Positions 22,337-34,597 of a stretch of 64,000 nucleotides of DNA are shown here, piece by piece (the first letter of the stretch is position 1; each line of letters begins with the position of its first letter). The translations under genes and the position numbers were made by a program. The notes under the pieces were generated by a model, which saw only the letters and a program-made list of their open reading frames with translations, did no database searches and was not told the DNA's origin. Source of the stretch: Tethya wilhelma (taxonomy: Eukaryota; Porifera; Demospongiae; Tethyida; Tethyidae); the NCBI GenBank assembly GCA_964030475.1, contig CAXIPT010000008.1, positions 5,075,142-5,139,141 on the forward strand. The letters are read 5' to 3'.

Positions 22337-23184
22337 CGTTACCTGTTATTAGGTGTTTCTATCACAGCTAGTATGGAATTATTATTATTGATGTGTACTG
22401 CACAAAGTTATTAATGATTATTAGTAATGTAGAGCAGTTTTATAATTGTCTATTACTATTATGTAGCTATAAATAATTTATTTGTCACCACTGTAAAAGT
22501 TTTCTGTGTTTGTTGTGCCTTTGTATTATAACTTCTTATGTATGACTGTATATAGCTGTATGTGTTAGACACTTGTAAAGAACTGTGTTACACTGCAGAA
22601 GTGATCAAGCTACTCATTTTGTACTATTTGTTTGTGTGTTTGTGTTTTGTTAGTCACTGTTGTTGTGTCGTTTTTCTGTTGTCGAAATCTAATCATTTGC
22701 GATCATTCTTATCAAAGTTGAAAATAAATTATCTATTGTAATTGATGGCATAATAATTGTTATGCATCATCCTATCCTAATAAGGTTGTGTCAACTAGAC
22801 AAGTCTTGATTGTGTGGGTCTGCATGGTAGCAAGATTATGATCACTAAATTTGAGTATGCTGTACTTTTAGTATGTATATATATTATGTTGTTTACTGTA
22901 CCACGTGAATTATAATTTTACAAAAAATTAATTAATTATACTGCAATGGCATTTGTGACACGGAAGATCCATGTGGAAAGAAAAGTATGCGGAAAATAAT
23001 TTACAGGAAAAACTTAGCGCATGCGCAATTAGTGTCTATACCAGGCCCTCTCCCTTCTTGGCACTGTGAGAGTGATCCCGGGTCAGCCTAAAACCATAGG
23101 GGAATGAGAGCACGCCTGGTTTACGAGGCTATTGTACGTGGATCTACGTTACAGATTGACTTTTATGCCAGTGATAAATTTATA

Positions 23185-23394
23185 ATGGAGGCTCAGACTC
23201 AGGTAAGTTATTAGTCATTGCCTATTATGTGTAGAAGTCTAGACATATATCATTGACCAAGCTTGTACCAAGCTTACTCACTCTTTTTTTTAGTGTTTTG
23301 CTACAGTACAAATTATGCCGTCCATCATGTTATGTGTAATTTGACTACACTTTTTATATTTTTGCAGTACACCAAGGAGTTCTGTTGCTACTAG
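23185..23394 (+). CDS. possible two-exon micro-ORF
   Basis: ATG at 23185 gives MEAQTQ up to a consensus GTAAGT donor; a TTTTTGCAG acceptor then adds YTKEFCCY and a TAG, 14 codons in all. The splice sites look good but the product is tiny. It may be the start of a non-coding transcript or a chance pairing. Confidence 0.15.
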
Positions 23395-24479
23395 CCGTTT
23401 CCACTACGTGATACATGTGTACCACTGCTACCTGTCGCTATTGACCTCTTCAATTCAACTGCTTGACCCACCCACAGACACGCAAAAGAAGACGCAGGAC
23501 TGTGGAGAATAACCTCCCAGCATGCATATTCATGCCATATGCAAGGTCTAAGTACTGACAAACGGCAAGGCGAGTTAAGTTAGTATTAGTGTGGGTCTTG
23601 CACTGTTGTTGCAATAACCAGGACACCTAGCTCTAATATCTTGTGTGTGTGTGGGGGGGGGGGGTTACTCCTAGCATTGTAATAGCTGTGGGTTTCAATT
23701 GGTGATCCTGAGCAGGTCCATTTGGTCAGGAAAGTGTCCACAAGGTATCATTATTTGCTCGCAAGAACAATTCAGGGTCGGCCATGGTGGGAGGACTCAA
23801 TGCTACCACAACCAATGTTGTACACAATAACTCTACGCACCAACATTGATGTGTTCTCCCAATCAACAAAACAAAGAAAATACTACAGAGGGCTGTCTTT
23901 ATACCATACAATTAATGCCCTCAAACCACTACCCAGTAAAAACTTAGAACCCTTACAACCCTAGACAAAAACAACAGACAAGGTACCTCCAGAATCTATA
24001 GGAATGCTGTTCCTATATACTGCCTCTTTCTTGGCCTCAGAAAAAATTAAGAAAAAAGCAGTAGAGTATACTGCCAATTTCTTTGCCTCAGCTGTGGGGT
24101 ACTATACACGGCAAGACACTTGCGCTTGTGCCACGATTACAAAATGAATTCTGTACACATGCTAGACATGCGCATGCACCGACAGTTCAATAATATAATA
24201 TGTATGATATATGCAATGGTATAGACAACGATTGAAGGAGTGTACACTCGGAGACACACCATGCAGGGGAAGGGGGCGGTACTGACTGGGAATTGGCATT
24301 GGATGACTTGGGATGCCATTCTGAAAGCTTGGCACGTGTAACTAGACCACTGTCTTTTTGGAATTATCTCAATTTCTTCATACTTTGAGTTTCTTTGATT
24401 CTCTGTCGATAGCCAGTATTTTCAGATGTTTTTGTTGTGAGGGAACCCCCTGGCATTAGATTTTAATAAGATCTTTACG

Positions 24480-24605
24480 TTTTTTTTATCTCTGCTATGT
24501 GTTTTGATGCCATTGTTTTCAGCTACTGTCAATCTGTTAGCTTGCATCAGTCGGTGGTTTCTTTTGTCCTTCTTTAGCCTATAGTGCCATGTGTTTACAA
24601 CCTGA
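24480..24605 (-). repeat. repeat copy with coding-like similarity (inverted partner of 26604-26730)
   Basis: Read on the minus strand this encodes LMQANRLTVAENNGIKTHS, clearly related to LLQANRLTVAERNVIRTHSG at 26604-26730 on the plus strand. The DNA is also alignable. This is a diverged dispersed repeat, possibly from a mobile element. Confidence 0.55.
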
Positions 24606-26603
24606 GAGAAGAAAATATAATAATAATAAATTATTAAAATAGTTATTATGTGAAGCAATCATAGGGAGTATTGCATTATGCCAGCCTTCTTGGGCTATTT
24701 TTATTTCTTTACATATCTGTTATTATACCATCATTATACTCTCTGTTGTAAAAAAAAAAAAAAAATTAAAAAAAAAAGGAAGATTCAAGTGGGTCTTAGA
24801 CTATCTAGCTGTAACCATTTTACAAGCAGAGGCAACGTTATAACAGCTATGTTTTCTCTTCTGCTAGCATCATACATTTTTTATTTTAAATTTGTTGTTA
24901 TTTTACATTATACTTTCACCTCTCTTTCTATATCATTGTTTTGTTTTTAAGTCTGACAATGAACCACTAGCTGTTTCTCCCCATTGCAAGTTCTTATTGG
25001 CTGTAACACTGCATGTCTCTCTCTGATTAGTCAGAGCCCTTATAATAATTATTGTGTAGGTTTTTAACAAGACCTCATGCTATATATTTTTTTCTTGTTA
25101 ACAGAGAGATTGCAGATGTTCAATCAATTTTAATTTTACAAGCATATAATCACCAAACAAAGCTATATCAAGATGTATTAATTTTTTGTGCTGTGATGTC
25201 ATAACTGCAGTCATATATTCCTTATTTTAATTATTCTGTTATTAATCACCCAATCACTCATTACTTTTGGTCAGAGTATTGTGGCAGTATGTCTTGCGTA
25301 AATTATCTGTCATTTCTTTTTGGAATTATTTGATCATGAATTAGTAGCACTTCATTTTAATGTCTCTCACCAGTGTAATGGTGGGGATTAAAAAAGAAGA
25401 GAAAAGAGAAAAAGAACGAAACTATTTCCTTGTACAATGGTCATGTTAATTTTGTTAGTATTATATACCATCATCTTCGTCTATCGTATAGCACACCTTG
25501 GGAACACTAGTTCCAACAGGATCTGGTTTAGTGGGCAATAGGGACCCATGCAGAACACCATCATCATCATCACCAAAAAAAATAAATAAAAAATAAAATT
25601 TTAAAGTCGCTAGTAGCCTTCACTTCACTGGGGACCAGGATATATCCTCCCATACATCACTACTCTCTCACTCTCCTCGCATATTATGTGATCGTGCATC
25701 ATGGAGAGTTGTCATCCAGCAGCTCGTAATCAGATTGAGGGTCAGCTATATTATGTACATCACTCACCTCTGGTTCGACCATATACCTCCAATATTTCTA
25801 CACACTATGTGATACTCTCTCTGGTGAAGTCTATAACTGATTCAAGTGTCGATCACTGATGTACCTCTTTAAGTGAAGTCTGCCAGTTCTCTTTGCAATT
25901 ATTTGTACGTATGATCATGAATATTTACAATTATAAGGTTCACTGTAGTAAACTAATCGTACATGATTACTACGTTTGTGGATGAGATTAATTTATATTT
26001 TTGTCTCTTGTTGAAATTTAATATTACGTATGAATTCCATTTCTCCTTTCTGATGACTCTACATACTACTTGGTGATTGGGGGCTTCTGGAAGAGCCTTG
26101 AAGAAAACTTTTCTTTCTGATTAAGCTCAATGTAGTGCCTAGCATTTTCATTATGTCTTCAGCTTTAGGAGCTGGCATCCACTTCATTTTAGAAAAAAAA
26201 CCAAAACAATCTACCAGTTTTTTTTACTTTGCATACTGCTACAACTCAACATATAAAAAGCCATACTCCATCATTATCTAAGATTCCTTGCGTTCACTCA
26301 TACAATGATTTCATGTGATTTATAGTCTATAGATCAAGTCTCACTTAAATTGAGAGAGAGTAAAATAATACATATCATATGTTGTTACTTTTTTGTCATC
26401 ACTTATCGCTAAGCAGTGACGTCAGAGTATGGCACTGCCAGCTCTCCTTATTTATTATTATTTCTAATCTACTTTGAACAAAGCAAACACAAAATTATGT
26501 CACACTTGTTTTGTTTAAGATCCTTGTCCACAGATAATTTAATTTTATTTAATGATGACTTTTTAGTCAACGAAAAGAATTAAGGAAAAAAATACACTGT
26601 CAG

Positions 26604-26730
26604 GTGAAACTTTGGCACTTAGTAAAGGAGGACAAATACAGTTACCAACTGTTGCAAGCTAATAGATTAACAGTAGCTGAACGCAATGTTATTAGGACAC
26701 ATAGTGGAGACTACAGACATAAAGTTAAGG
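26604..26730 (+). repeat. repeat copy with coding-like similarity
   Basis: Partner of 24480-24605. The frame continues into lysine-rich, A-rich sequence with no domain. Confidence 0.55.
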
Positions 26731-28402
26731 GAGGGCGGAGGGAGAACATACAAAAAAGAAAGAACACACAGGAAAAAAAAAAGAACATAAAAAAAGGAAG
26801 GGAAAAGATATTAATGGTATAAAGATAGTGAATAGACTGGATACTGACTATATAAGAGAATTAGAGACAGCCTAGATATTAAAAAAAAAGAAAAAAAAAA
26901 AAAAAAAGGAAGAAAGAGCCAAACCACTCTGACAGTTGGGCTATTGTTACATGTGGGTGGGAATTTAGATTTGGTATCGTCCAAGTCCTCCTGTGCCATT
27001 CCCTGTGCTCCCACTTCCTGACTCCCTCTGGTTCTCTGATACTCATCCTTTTTTCAAACTTATCCATTGTTTGATCACATGGGTGCAGCTAATGTTTAAT
27101 TCATGTCATATTAATTTTTACCTACAAATGATACTAGAGACAATCTTTAATGAATTTCCAGAGTAATATGGGCTTATAGAGCCTTTCAAAGCTTACTATT
27201 TCTTCCAAACCAGCTGCTAAGTCTCTCAAAAGAATCACATCCTGCAACAATTGCGCGAGAGCATCAATTCAAGAGATAAGAGTTCCAGGACAGATGAAAG
27301 CAGCAAGATATGAGAGTTCTGATGGATGGAAGTACCAAGATAATAATATTTATATACAGTGCTTAACTCTCGAATTATATACCCCTTCGCCTCTGCCTCC
27401 CAGTTGACAGCTGTACTGCTACCACAATATTTGGCTTTGACAACAAGCTTACGGTAATCAATGCCTTAGTAAAAGCCTCCCACAATCCGTGCTAGCTGAC
27501 CAAGCATACGTAAGCACATAGCCAGCTCTATGAAGTATGTACGATAAATCTACTCACTATCGCAGCCTTGATGGCCTGGGCTTGGTGAGCTTGCACTAAG
27601 TTGTGTGCAGACACCACCTACAAATAAAAACAACAGAATGTACTGTAAAAGAAAATAATTTTGAGGCATTATTAATAGCTACTGTCCCTGATGTTGAATA
27701 CAAAACTTATATAAAACAATGTACAGAGAAATTAAATAACATCTCAACACATGTTGAACCGTTCTGTTCTTCTCTTGCCAATGGCTTTGGTAGCGGCACA
27801 CCACCAGGCATAATGGAAGAGGTGGCCATGCATGTAACACATGATGAAGAGGTACACTTCAAAGCCTGCTTTGAGGGGTCTGGGGAGAGACAGCATACCT
27901 CTCAAAAGCCTTCCCTTAGTGGCCTCCACCCCTCGCACTGATATTGCTTGCCACTGAAGATTATCGCTCGGCTGCACTGCCATAACCATGTTGGGGGAAG
28001 TTCCAAAAAAGAGTGAGACTGTGTGATGCTACAGAAACACATAAAAATAAAATTTGTACATGTCTCGTAGGCAATGTAAATAAATATTATTTTTATTACC
28101 AGCAACTTTTTTCCAAAAATAAGTGATGTTTTAAAATTATGGGCATAGCCTGTGTAGTTTAGTTGCCCGTACTGTTTTCTTTTTCTAAAAATGGTCTACC
28201 TATGCTAAGATTGTAGTGGTTTGAATTCAGAGAGCTATTCAGAGCAATCACTTGCACAACAAAGATATATACTACAGTCTTTTAAATCCAGTCAATTGCA
28301 CTTTTAAGGCTAGTTTGTATAGAGATGAGCTAAGATAATTATAGTTTTTCGAGATTATTATAATGTTGCTACATTTAGCATTAAAACATCATAGTCACTC
28401 AC

Positions 28403-28907
28403 GTTTGTATTGATGCTCCTTCCTTGACACTCTGGATCCTTCATATATGGATGAGGGAAGTCATCTAATGTGTAGAGGAGGGAAGAGTTCTTTTGGAGCT
28501 GTATGTGTGCATGTGTAAATGATATTAAATCATTATGATTAATTATTATTAGTTTATTGCTCCAAATATAGCTGGTCAGGACTCCAGTCCTTGGATAGGC
28601 CTAGCTATTGTCATAATTAAACAGTAGAGTTGTAGGATGGATCAAATTGGAAAAAAAAAGGAGCAAGAAACAATTTATTACTTCAAGCTATTCTGGGGTA
28701 TGAATCGGTTTTCTTACAGGTGGCAAGTTGAATCCTGGAAACATTATCAGAGGAGCTGAGGGGGGAGAAGGTTGTTGGCTCCCTGATTGTCCTGACCCGT
28801 CAGGTGGGCTTGTACGAGGAGGAGAGAGATTAAGAGGAGGAGGCTGGTCAGAGTTCGTGGGCGTGGTCCTAGAGGGGCTGGCCGGTGGTGAGAAGTCTTC
28901 TGTTGGC
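28403..28907 (-). CDS. two consecutive exons of an unrecognised gene (partial)
   Basis: Minus-strand exon 28907-28718 (63 codons, Pro/Ser-rich: FSPPASPSRTTPTNS, PPSAPLIMFPGFNLPP) ends in phase 0 at a GTAAG donor. Exon 28498-28403 (32 codons: LQKNSSLLYTLDDFPHPYMK then DPECQGRSINTN) begins in phase 0 after TACAG and ends at GTGAGT. The matching phases and good sites support a real gene. The second exon looks conserved in character, but I cannot name the family. The upstream exon must end in phase 2. The continuation below 28403 was not found. Confidence 0.45.
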
Positions 28908-29155
28908 CTATAGTATGCAGAGGTATGGTATAGTACTCATGAAGTCTTGACTAAACAAATAGTATCAATAATTTCATATTACGTAAAAATAACAAGTGTA
29001 TACGAATGGGCCATGCTGTAAAAACAAAGGACAAGACTTGGATATTTCAGTAGATGACTACTTCATTTTCCTTCTCTATTGTGCCTAATAATGTGAACTA
29101 ATATTATGTGCTTACATATTATCTTCTCTGCCATATCTCTCTTAGCTATAGAGGT

Positions 29156-29182
29156 ATGGCCACTATCAAAGATAGTGGCCAT
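29156..29182. other. perfect 12-bp stem-loop
   Basis: ATGGCCACTATC, a 3-base loop, and its exact reverse complement, just downstream of the TAG at 29184 on the minus strand. Confidence 0.5.
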
Positions 29183-29183
29183 T

Positions 29184-29537
29184 CTAATAATCTGGAGCAC
29201 GTATAGACTCAAAGGATGTCTCCTTCTCCTTCCCCTCTAGCTTGGCTGTGATCTGAGGAAATATCAAATAATAATTATAATTTTATTATACTTCATAATA
29301 ATCTTGAGCTCTTTACTATTTAAATCACAACAACTGCATAGTAACATCTCTCGCACAGTATAAACGTCTGTCTTGGGGTTGTCATCGATCATTGCTATTT
29401 CGTGAGAAGCTTTAACCATGATTATCACTTGGCAAACTGTAATTTACCAAAGTGTTCAATGAGGAGATCAGCTCGTCCATTTTGACGTCCATCATTGAGA
29501 GGACGCAGGTCAGTTTCTGATCCAACTGATCTGTGAT
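29184..29537 (-). CDS. last two exons of a small coiled-coil protein (partial)
   Basis: Minus-strand exon 29537-29448 (30 codons, ITDQLDQKLTCVLSMMDVKM then DELISSLNTL) ends in phase 0 at GTAAAT. Exon 29252-29184 (ITAKLEGKEKETSFESIRAP then DY and TAG) starts in phase 0. Heptad-like spacing suggests a short coiled coil. The start is not found; upstream lies a minisatellite. I considered a heat-shock-factor-binding-protein-like identity but the sequence does not match well. Confidence 0.4.
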
Positions 29538-29934
29538 CTGTGGAAATATTAGTAAAAAAATAATGATTTAGCTATTACAATGACCAGTATATATAATGTA
29601 ATGTTCTATAAGCAATCTGGTTGGTTCGTACTGTAGCTGGGCAATTATTATATTTGCATGAACATCAACTTACTATAATTATATACATGAATTTAGCATC
29701 CCATGACTCCTCCTCCCGGCTCTGATGGCTGCACCGCAACTACCATGTTTTGTTGGGTTTTTAAAATACAGACAATGTGTGATGCTACTGTAACAGTGAT
29801 TGACAAATGAAAACAAGCAGTTCAACTTTGTGTGTGTGTGTATACGTACGTAATACTAGCTGTAATAGTTGCTATGATTGCTACATACACATGATTACGT
29901 TAGAATCGATACTGCCCAGCTCAAAAAGAACCAC

Positions 29935-30330
29935 CGGGACCGTGAGGTACACTTCTGAGAGACACTGAGGGTGACTCACCAATGACCGATGGTGGCACTG
30001 AGAACCGAGCAGAACACTGAGGTGCAGGCTCTAGGACCGTGAGGCACACTTCTATTAAAGCTCGGAGACACTGAAGGCGACTCGTCAATGACCGACGCTC
30101 AGGACCGTGAGGCACACTTCTCTAAAGAGGCACTGAGGGCGACTCACCAATGACCGACGGTGGCAGAACACTGAGGTGCAGGGCCTGAGGCGGCTCTGGG
30201 ACCGTGAGGCACACTTCTAACAGACACTGAGGACGACTCGCCAATGACCGACGGTGGTAGAACACTGGCAAGCTCCGGGAAGGTGCAGGCACACTTCTCT
30301 GAAGAGGCACTGAGAGCGATTCGCCAATCA
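29935..30330. repeat. minisatellite, about five diverged units of 70-110 bp
   Basis: Units contain GGACCGTGAGGCACACTTCT, then GACACTGAGGGCGACTC, ACCAATGACCGACGGTGG and AGAACACTGAGGTGCAG, with internal deletions. On the minus strand some units carry CATTG followed by GTGAGTC, a consensus 5' splice site; another unit has lost it (GACGAGTC). Confidence 0.85.
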
Positions 30331-30382
30331 ACAGTCTAGTCTTGGTAAACTCGGAATTAGTCTCGTGAGCTAGCCAGACGTA

Positions 30383-31197
30383 AGGTAACACGGGGTAATT
30401 TCGGTCACTCTTCAGCTAGTTGAAATTCGAAGCAATATATCTTCTTCACTAGACGGTCCAACTTCTTCCTGGGCCTGCGTGAGGTACTACACTATGTTAG
30501 TATCTTGCAGCAAAAAACTTGACGTGATCACTTGCTTCTAAGTGGAAAATCTTTCGTGGTTTACAATCCTCGTTCAAAATTCGTAAAAATTGATTTTTGG
30601 GGGTATTTTCGGTCACCCAGTGAAGATGAGCTCAGCAACTGCCATGAGTCAGAATTTGCGAACCATATGCCCCCACATTAGTTTGTTGGCCTGTTTAGAT
30701 TACTATGAAAAAATGAGATAATATATAGCAGCATTTCTTTGTTTGTATTTTTGTATTGTTCTGAGCTGTCATAATTTCGAAATTTTCGCCATTGTTCTAT
30801 TTTGCGATAACATACGGTACTGAGACTTTGACCTCCCGCTACCAGACTGCAGCACCAGTACAAGAAAGTAGGAGTGTAGTAATACCTGAAAGGACTGGAG
30901 ATTATTGTAGTGCTGTCATATTGCCGCTGCTGCCCTTCGTTTGAGAAGGAGAGCTAAAGTGCTGAAGTTTTGGTAGATTGTGGCGCTTTTGCAAACAAGA
31001 CTACAAGGAACATTATTTACTGTCCCGTCTAGAACAAACAACGATGAACTAGAACAAGGGAGCTAGAGACAGCTGAGTAGTGCCACAGTATGTGGAACAC
31101 TTCAGCTTTGAGCAAAAGTCCTCTGTCTGTAGCTGAGAGTGATTTGTTTACAAAGTGACCGGAAATAAACCGTGACCGAAATTACCCCGTTTTACCT
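30383..31197. mobile_element. non-autonomous DNA element, 815 bp, inverted ends and TA target duplication
   Basis: The left end AGGTAACACGGGGTAATTTC (continuing GGTCAC) and the reverse complement of the right end AGGTAAAACGGGGTAATTTC differ at one position. TA flanks both sides. No transposase frame. The TA duplication suggests a Tc1/mariner-type MITE. Confidence 0.7.
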
Positions 31198-31381
31198 TAT
31201 TCCTAGTTCACGCGCGGCAACTTGAACTGGCCAAAATGAGTCACTTGGCAAGTATCACTCAAAATACTTCGGGTTTTGATGACGTTGATTGCATCAGCTC
31301 TAGCTCTATAATTATGCAGGAAAAAAATGTTAATTGAGCGGGGATTTCATGAATTCAAGTACGAGCCGAGACCTTGTCATT

Positions 31382-32340
31382 AAGCCTCGGCGCGTGCGTA
31401 GCACGTGCAGAGGATTACGGTAGTCGTTTTGTCCGTCTGTCTGTCTGTCTGTCCCATCGAAATCTCAAGAAAGACAGCTCTAGCGAAAAAATGAATGGTA
31501 CTTACGTTCATAAAAATGAATGATCTTGTAAAATTACATTTTCTGCTCTCCAAAACACTAGTTGCTGAGATTTGAAGCTTTTGTGCTTCTTTGAGCGCTT
31601 AGCTTCGAGACCACGCCTATTATTCTAGTGTGCGTTATCTAGAATTCAGTAATGCTCACTGCCTGATCTGAAGCATGAAGATGCAGTGCTGCTGCTGCTG
31701 CTGCTGTTACGTTGGCCATTGTTGTTTGGCAAGACAGACAGGGGTTGGCTGCTTTCTATGTAAGCATACTGTCATATATAGATCATTTCAGTGTGGCTGG
31801 CTATTGGCTGTATGGCCACTACTCAGCAGCTCAGTGTGCTCCGCCCAATATTTTGTTCCCACACCAGCTGATCACTCTAGTAGTAGGTTAGTTGTGTGTT
31901 TTGTATCAATGCTCCCAGGCTGACTGGCATAGCTTCATACTAGCTACAGCTGAGCATTCAATTTGCAAGTACTACAAGCGTTAATTGAGTATATTTCTAA
32001 ACAGAGGTAACTCAGGTTTGAATATTCTAATTAGGCTGACCACAGCTCAATACATCTGTAGTTGCAGCAGGCTAGAATTTGCTAGGCTGACACCTCTCAG
32101 TGGACCGTGCTGGTCATAGGCCACGCATACATGTTTAGTTGTGCGTGCTAGTTGGGTGCGCCGAGGCTTGTGCACCTTGGTGCTTTCATTATGACTGTGC
32201 TAGCGCTGCACGATCAAGGGGTTGATGAGATGGTTGGTTGGATGATGAGGTCATGCATTCATGTACGGTTGTGCATCATGCTAGTTGATTGCGCCGAGGC
32301 TTATGCTGCAGTTATGCACCTTGGTGCCTTCATTTTATAC
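31382..32340. repeat. dispersed repeat with AAGCCTCGGCGC ends
   Basis: Begins AAGCCTCGGCGCGTGCGTAG, contains a (GTCT)n stretch at 31431-31453 and a (CTG)n stretch near 31686. Inverted GCGCCGAGGCTT motifs occur near 32158 and 32292. Its right part (32240-32335) recurs inverted at 1345-1440. Exact ends are uncertain. Confidence 0.5.
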
Positions 32341-32853
32341 TTTTTTTTCAAATTTGCATGGAGGCAATCTTCAGCGGAGACTCAGTAGTCAGTTTCTAGG
32401 TAAATTATCTACAAACTGAGTACCAACCACCAACCACCATGTAATAATTCTATAAGATGCTGAATAACAATTACAGCGGAGCCAACTGATGAGTCCCACC
32501 GCTATGAAAAATGAGGGACGAAAGGTATACTATTATTTCACCCTTTAGGGCCAAGTGCACTGTAAATTTTTAGCAACCTCAGATTAAATGCCTACGAATT
32601 CACTGAGCTCATTATCCCATCCACTGATCATGAGTAATTTATTTCAAGTTCAGTAATAATAATTATTAAGCTCAAATTTTAGCTTAACTGAGTTTAGTTT
32701 ATTTATACGCATTCAAGCTTGATATGTATGGATCCCACTGCATGGATTCTTGGCCCTAAAGTGGTATTATAATAGTATACCTATTGGCTATGCAAAGTTT
32801 TGTCAGAACATTATCATACTTTATCACTTAACTTGCTCACTGTATGTGTACGT

Positions 32854-32907
<54 letters not shown>

Positions 32908-33442
32908 ATGTGAGCGAGCTATATATCTATAGTACTCTCCCTAGCTGTCAATAGCCTATTATAATTGTCTCTCCAGATGCAGCAGGCTGCTATCAATTAT
33001 ATGATGAGGCTTCTTTGAATGGTTGATAGCTACCGGTACATATGGCCTTTAAATTCATGATGCATTAACCTCGCGGGAGGCCAGCCTCTCTGTCTGACCA
33101 GAGTGGGTGCGTGCATGAGACTACATGATGAGGTGCATGGTTCAGCTTGAAGTTGTTTTGAAATGTATTGTCCCTGCAGTGATGAGAGCAATATACTATA
33201 GGCTAGCCACTATAATATTATGTTGTGCATTGACAATTTGTTGAGTTCTGGGAACTAAAATGAGATGATATAATTGTACCTATCAAGGTATACCAAATGT
33301 ATTGAACCACATCTACACCCACTTGACCCAAGGACTCCATCCACTACATTAAAACAACTTCCTAACAATTATAAATAAATTAAGTACACAATATGAGCTG
33401 CCTACTCATTGTAAAATCAACAAACTTGCCTGCAAGAACAAG
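32341..33442. other. intergenic, no gene seen
   Basis: A+T-rich sequence with a (GT)n run of about 30 units at 32847-32906. Nothing coding recognised. Confidence 0.5.
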
Positions 33443-33450
33443 TATAAAAG
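33443..33450 (+). promoter_or_regulatory. TATA box of the secreted-protein gene
   Basis: TATAAAAG lies 73 bases before the ATG at 33523, the spacing of a short-leader TATA promoter. It is the clearest TATA box in the window. Confidence 0.6.
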
Positions 33451-33522
33451 CTTGACATATAAGTCACCAAAACACAAGCAAAGCAAAAAAAAAAAACCAA
33501 CGACAAAAACAACTCGATAATC

Positions 33523-34419
33523 ATGGTCTGGAAAGGTTTGCTTCTGCTCGTATGCTCTGTTACAGTAGTGCAGCTTCAAGCAGCTGCCAACATCGAACCT
33601 ATCATTGTGGACGGGGAATCGTGCATTACAAGAAAAGAGGTAGAAAATTTGATAGAAAATCAAACCAACACTCTTACCGATCTCCTTCGATCTGAGATCC
33701 AAATGCTCAGAGCTGACCTTGTTCCAGAGGAAATTGTAGACAAAACTCCAGAAATAGACTACAATGCTACAGGAACACAAGTGGCAAACCTGGACATGAC
33801 TAACACAAGTCATCAATGTCCCTCTGGATTCAGACAACTGTCATCTCCAAGAAGCTGTGGTGGTGGTGGCCGTGGATGCACATCAACTACCTTTCCAGTC
33901 AATGGATCTCAATACTCTAGAGTCTGTGGAAGAGTCAAAGCCTACCAATATGCCTCTGCAGATGGTTTTGCTGCCTACTACGACAGCCGATACTGGGACC
34001 CTCTTACAATTGACGATGCCTATGTTGATGGAGTAAGTATAACTCATGGCCAATCACCAAGACAACACATCTGGACATTTTCAACCGGTCTGATACAAGG
34101 CTACACTACCTCTAACGCTTGCCCATGCTCTACTGATAGGCCATTCCGTGGATCCATTCCACCGTTTGTGGGGCAAGACTACTTCTGCGAGAGTGCAAGT
34201 CACAGTGGATGGGAATATCGGCTGTATCGTGAAAACCCTCTCTGGGATGGACAGGGCTGTGCTAGAGGTAGCACCTGCTGCTCTTTCAACAAACCACCGT
34301 GGTTTTGTAAGCAGCTACCTCAACCCACTACTGACGATATTGAGCTGCGAGTGTGTTTAAATAGTCCCACTAGTGATGAGGACATACAACTTGAAATTGT
34401 TGAACTCTACATCCAGTAA
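33523..34419 (+). CDS. intronless secreted cysteine-rich protein
   Basis: 298 codons in one exon. Residues 1-21 (MVWKGLLLLVCSVTVVQLQA) look like a signal peptide. Residues 35-70 form a short amphipathic helix (TRKEVENLIENQTNTLTDLL), perhaps a trimerising coiled coil, followed by a linker with N-glycosylation sequons. From residue 98 a compact Cys-rich domain runs to the end: CPSGFRQLSSPRSCGGGG, RVCGRVKAYQYASADGF, ARGSTCCSFNKPPWFCKQLP, and a closing DIQLEIVELYIQ. The CCS.N.PPWF.. and DDIE.R.C blocks recall an uncharacterised extracellular domain I believe is multiplied in sponges and cnidarians; that is memory, not a search. A surface, matrix or immune-type role is only a guess. It has its own TATA box and no neighbour with an evident link. 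Confidence 0.8.
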   Translation: MVWKGLLLLVCSVTVVQLQAAANIEPIIVDGESCITRKEVENLIENQTNTLTDLLRSEIQMLRADLVPEEIVDKTPEIDYNATGTQVANLDMTNTSHQCPSGFRQLSSPRSCGGGGRGCTSTTFPVNGSQYSRVCGRVKAYQYASADGFAAYYDSRYWDPLTIDDAYVDGVSITHGQSPRQHIWTFSTGLIQGYTTSNACPCSTDRPFRGSIPPFVGQDYFCESASHSGWEYRLYRENPLWDGQGCARGSTCCSFNKPPWFCKQLPQPTTDDIELRVCLNSPTSDEDIQLEIVELYIQ

Positions 34420-34425
34420 AGTACT

Positions 34426-34495
34426 GTTGAATTAGCTATTGAATGAACACTGATTAAACTGTTGAATTAGCTATTGAGTGAACACTAATTACATT
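34426..34495. repeat. two 35-bp direct repeats after the secreted-protein gene
   Basis: GTTGAATTAGCTATTGAATG and GTTGAATTAGCTATTGAGTG begin the two units, which differ at a few bases. Confidence 0.8.
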
Positions 34496-34597
34496 TAGAC
34501 TTTGTATATTGATAGTACAAGAACAAGAGTAGATCATAGGCCTATTTTTGATTGTTGTTTGTTTCCTGACTACTAAAAATTGAAGTATTGTTACATT

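Larger units (their letters stand above)
22337..28402. other. gene-poor A+T-rich interval
   Basis: No conserved protein is visible over 6 kb. It holds A- and T-homopolymers (24750-24780, 26880-26910), a G run at 23651-23663, a repeat family in two orientations (24480-24605, 26604-26730), and degenerate open frames such as 27603-27941 that I cannot assign. Sequence around 27975-28040 (GGCTGCACTGCC then TGTGTGATGCTAC) recurs near 29730, suggesting more dispersed repeats. Confidence 0.55.

Noticed and set aside
29184..29537. HSBP1 identity for the coiled-coil exons
   Set aside because: Length and heptad character are similar, but the conserved HSBP1 sequence blocks are not there.
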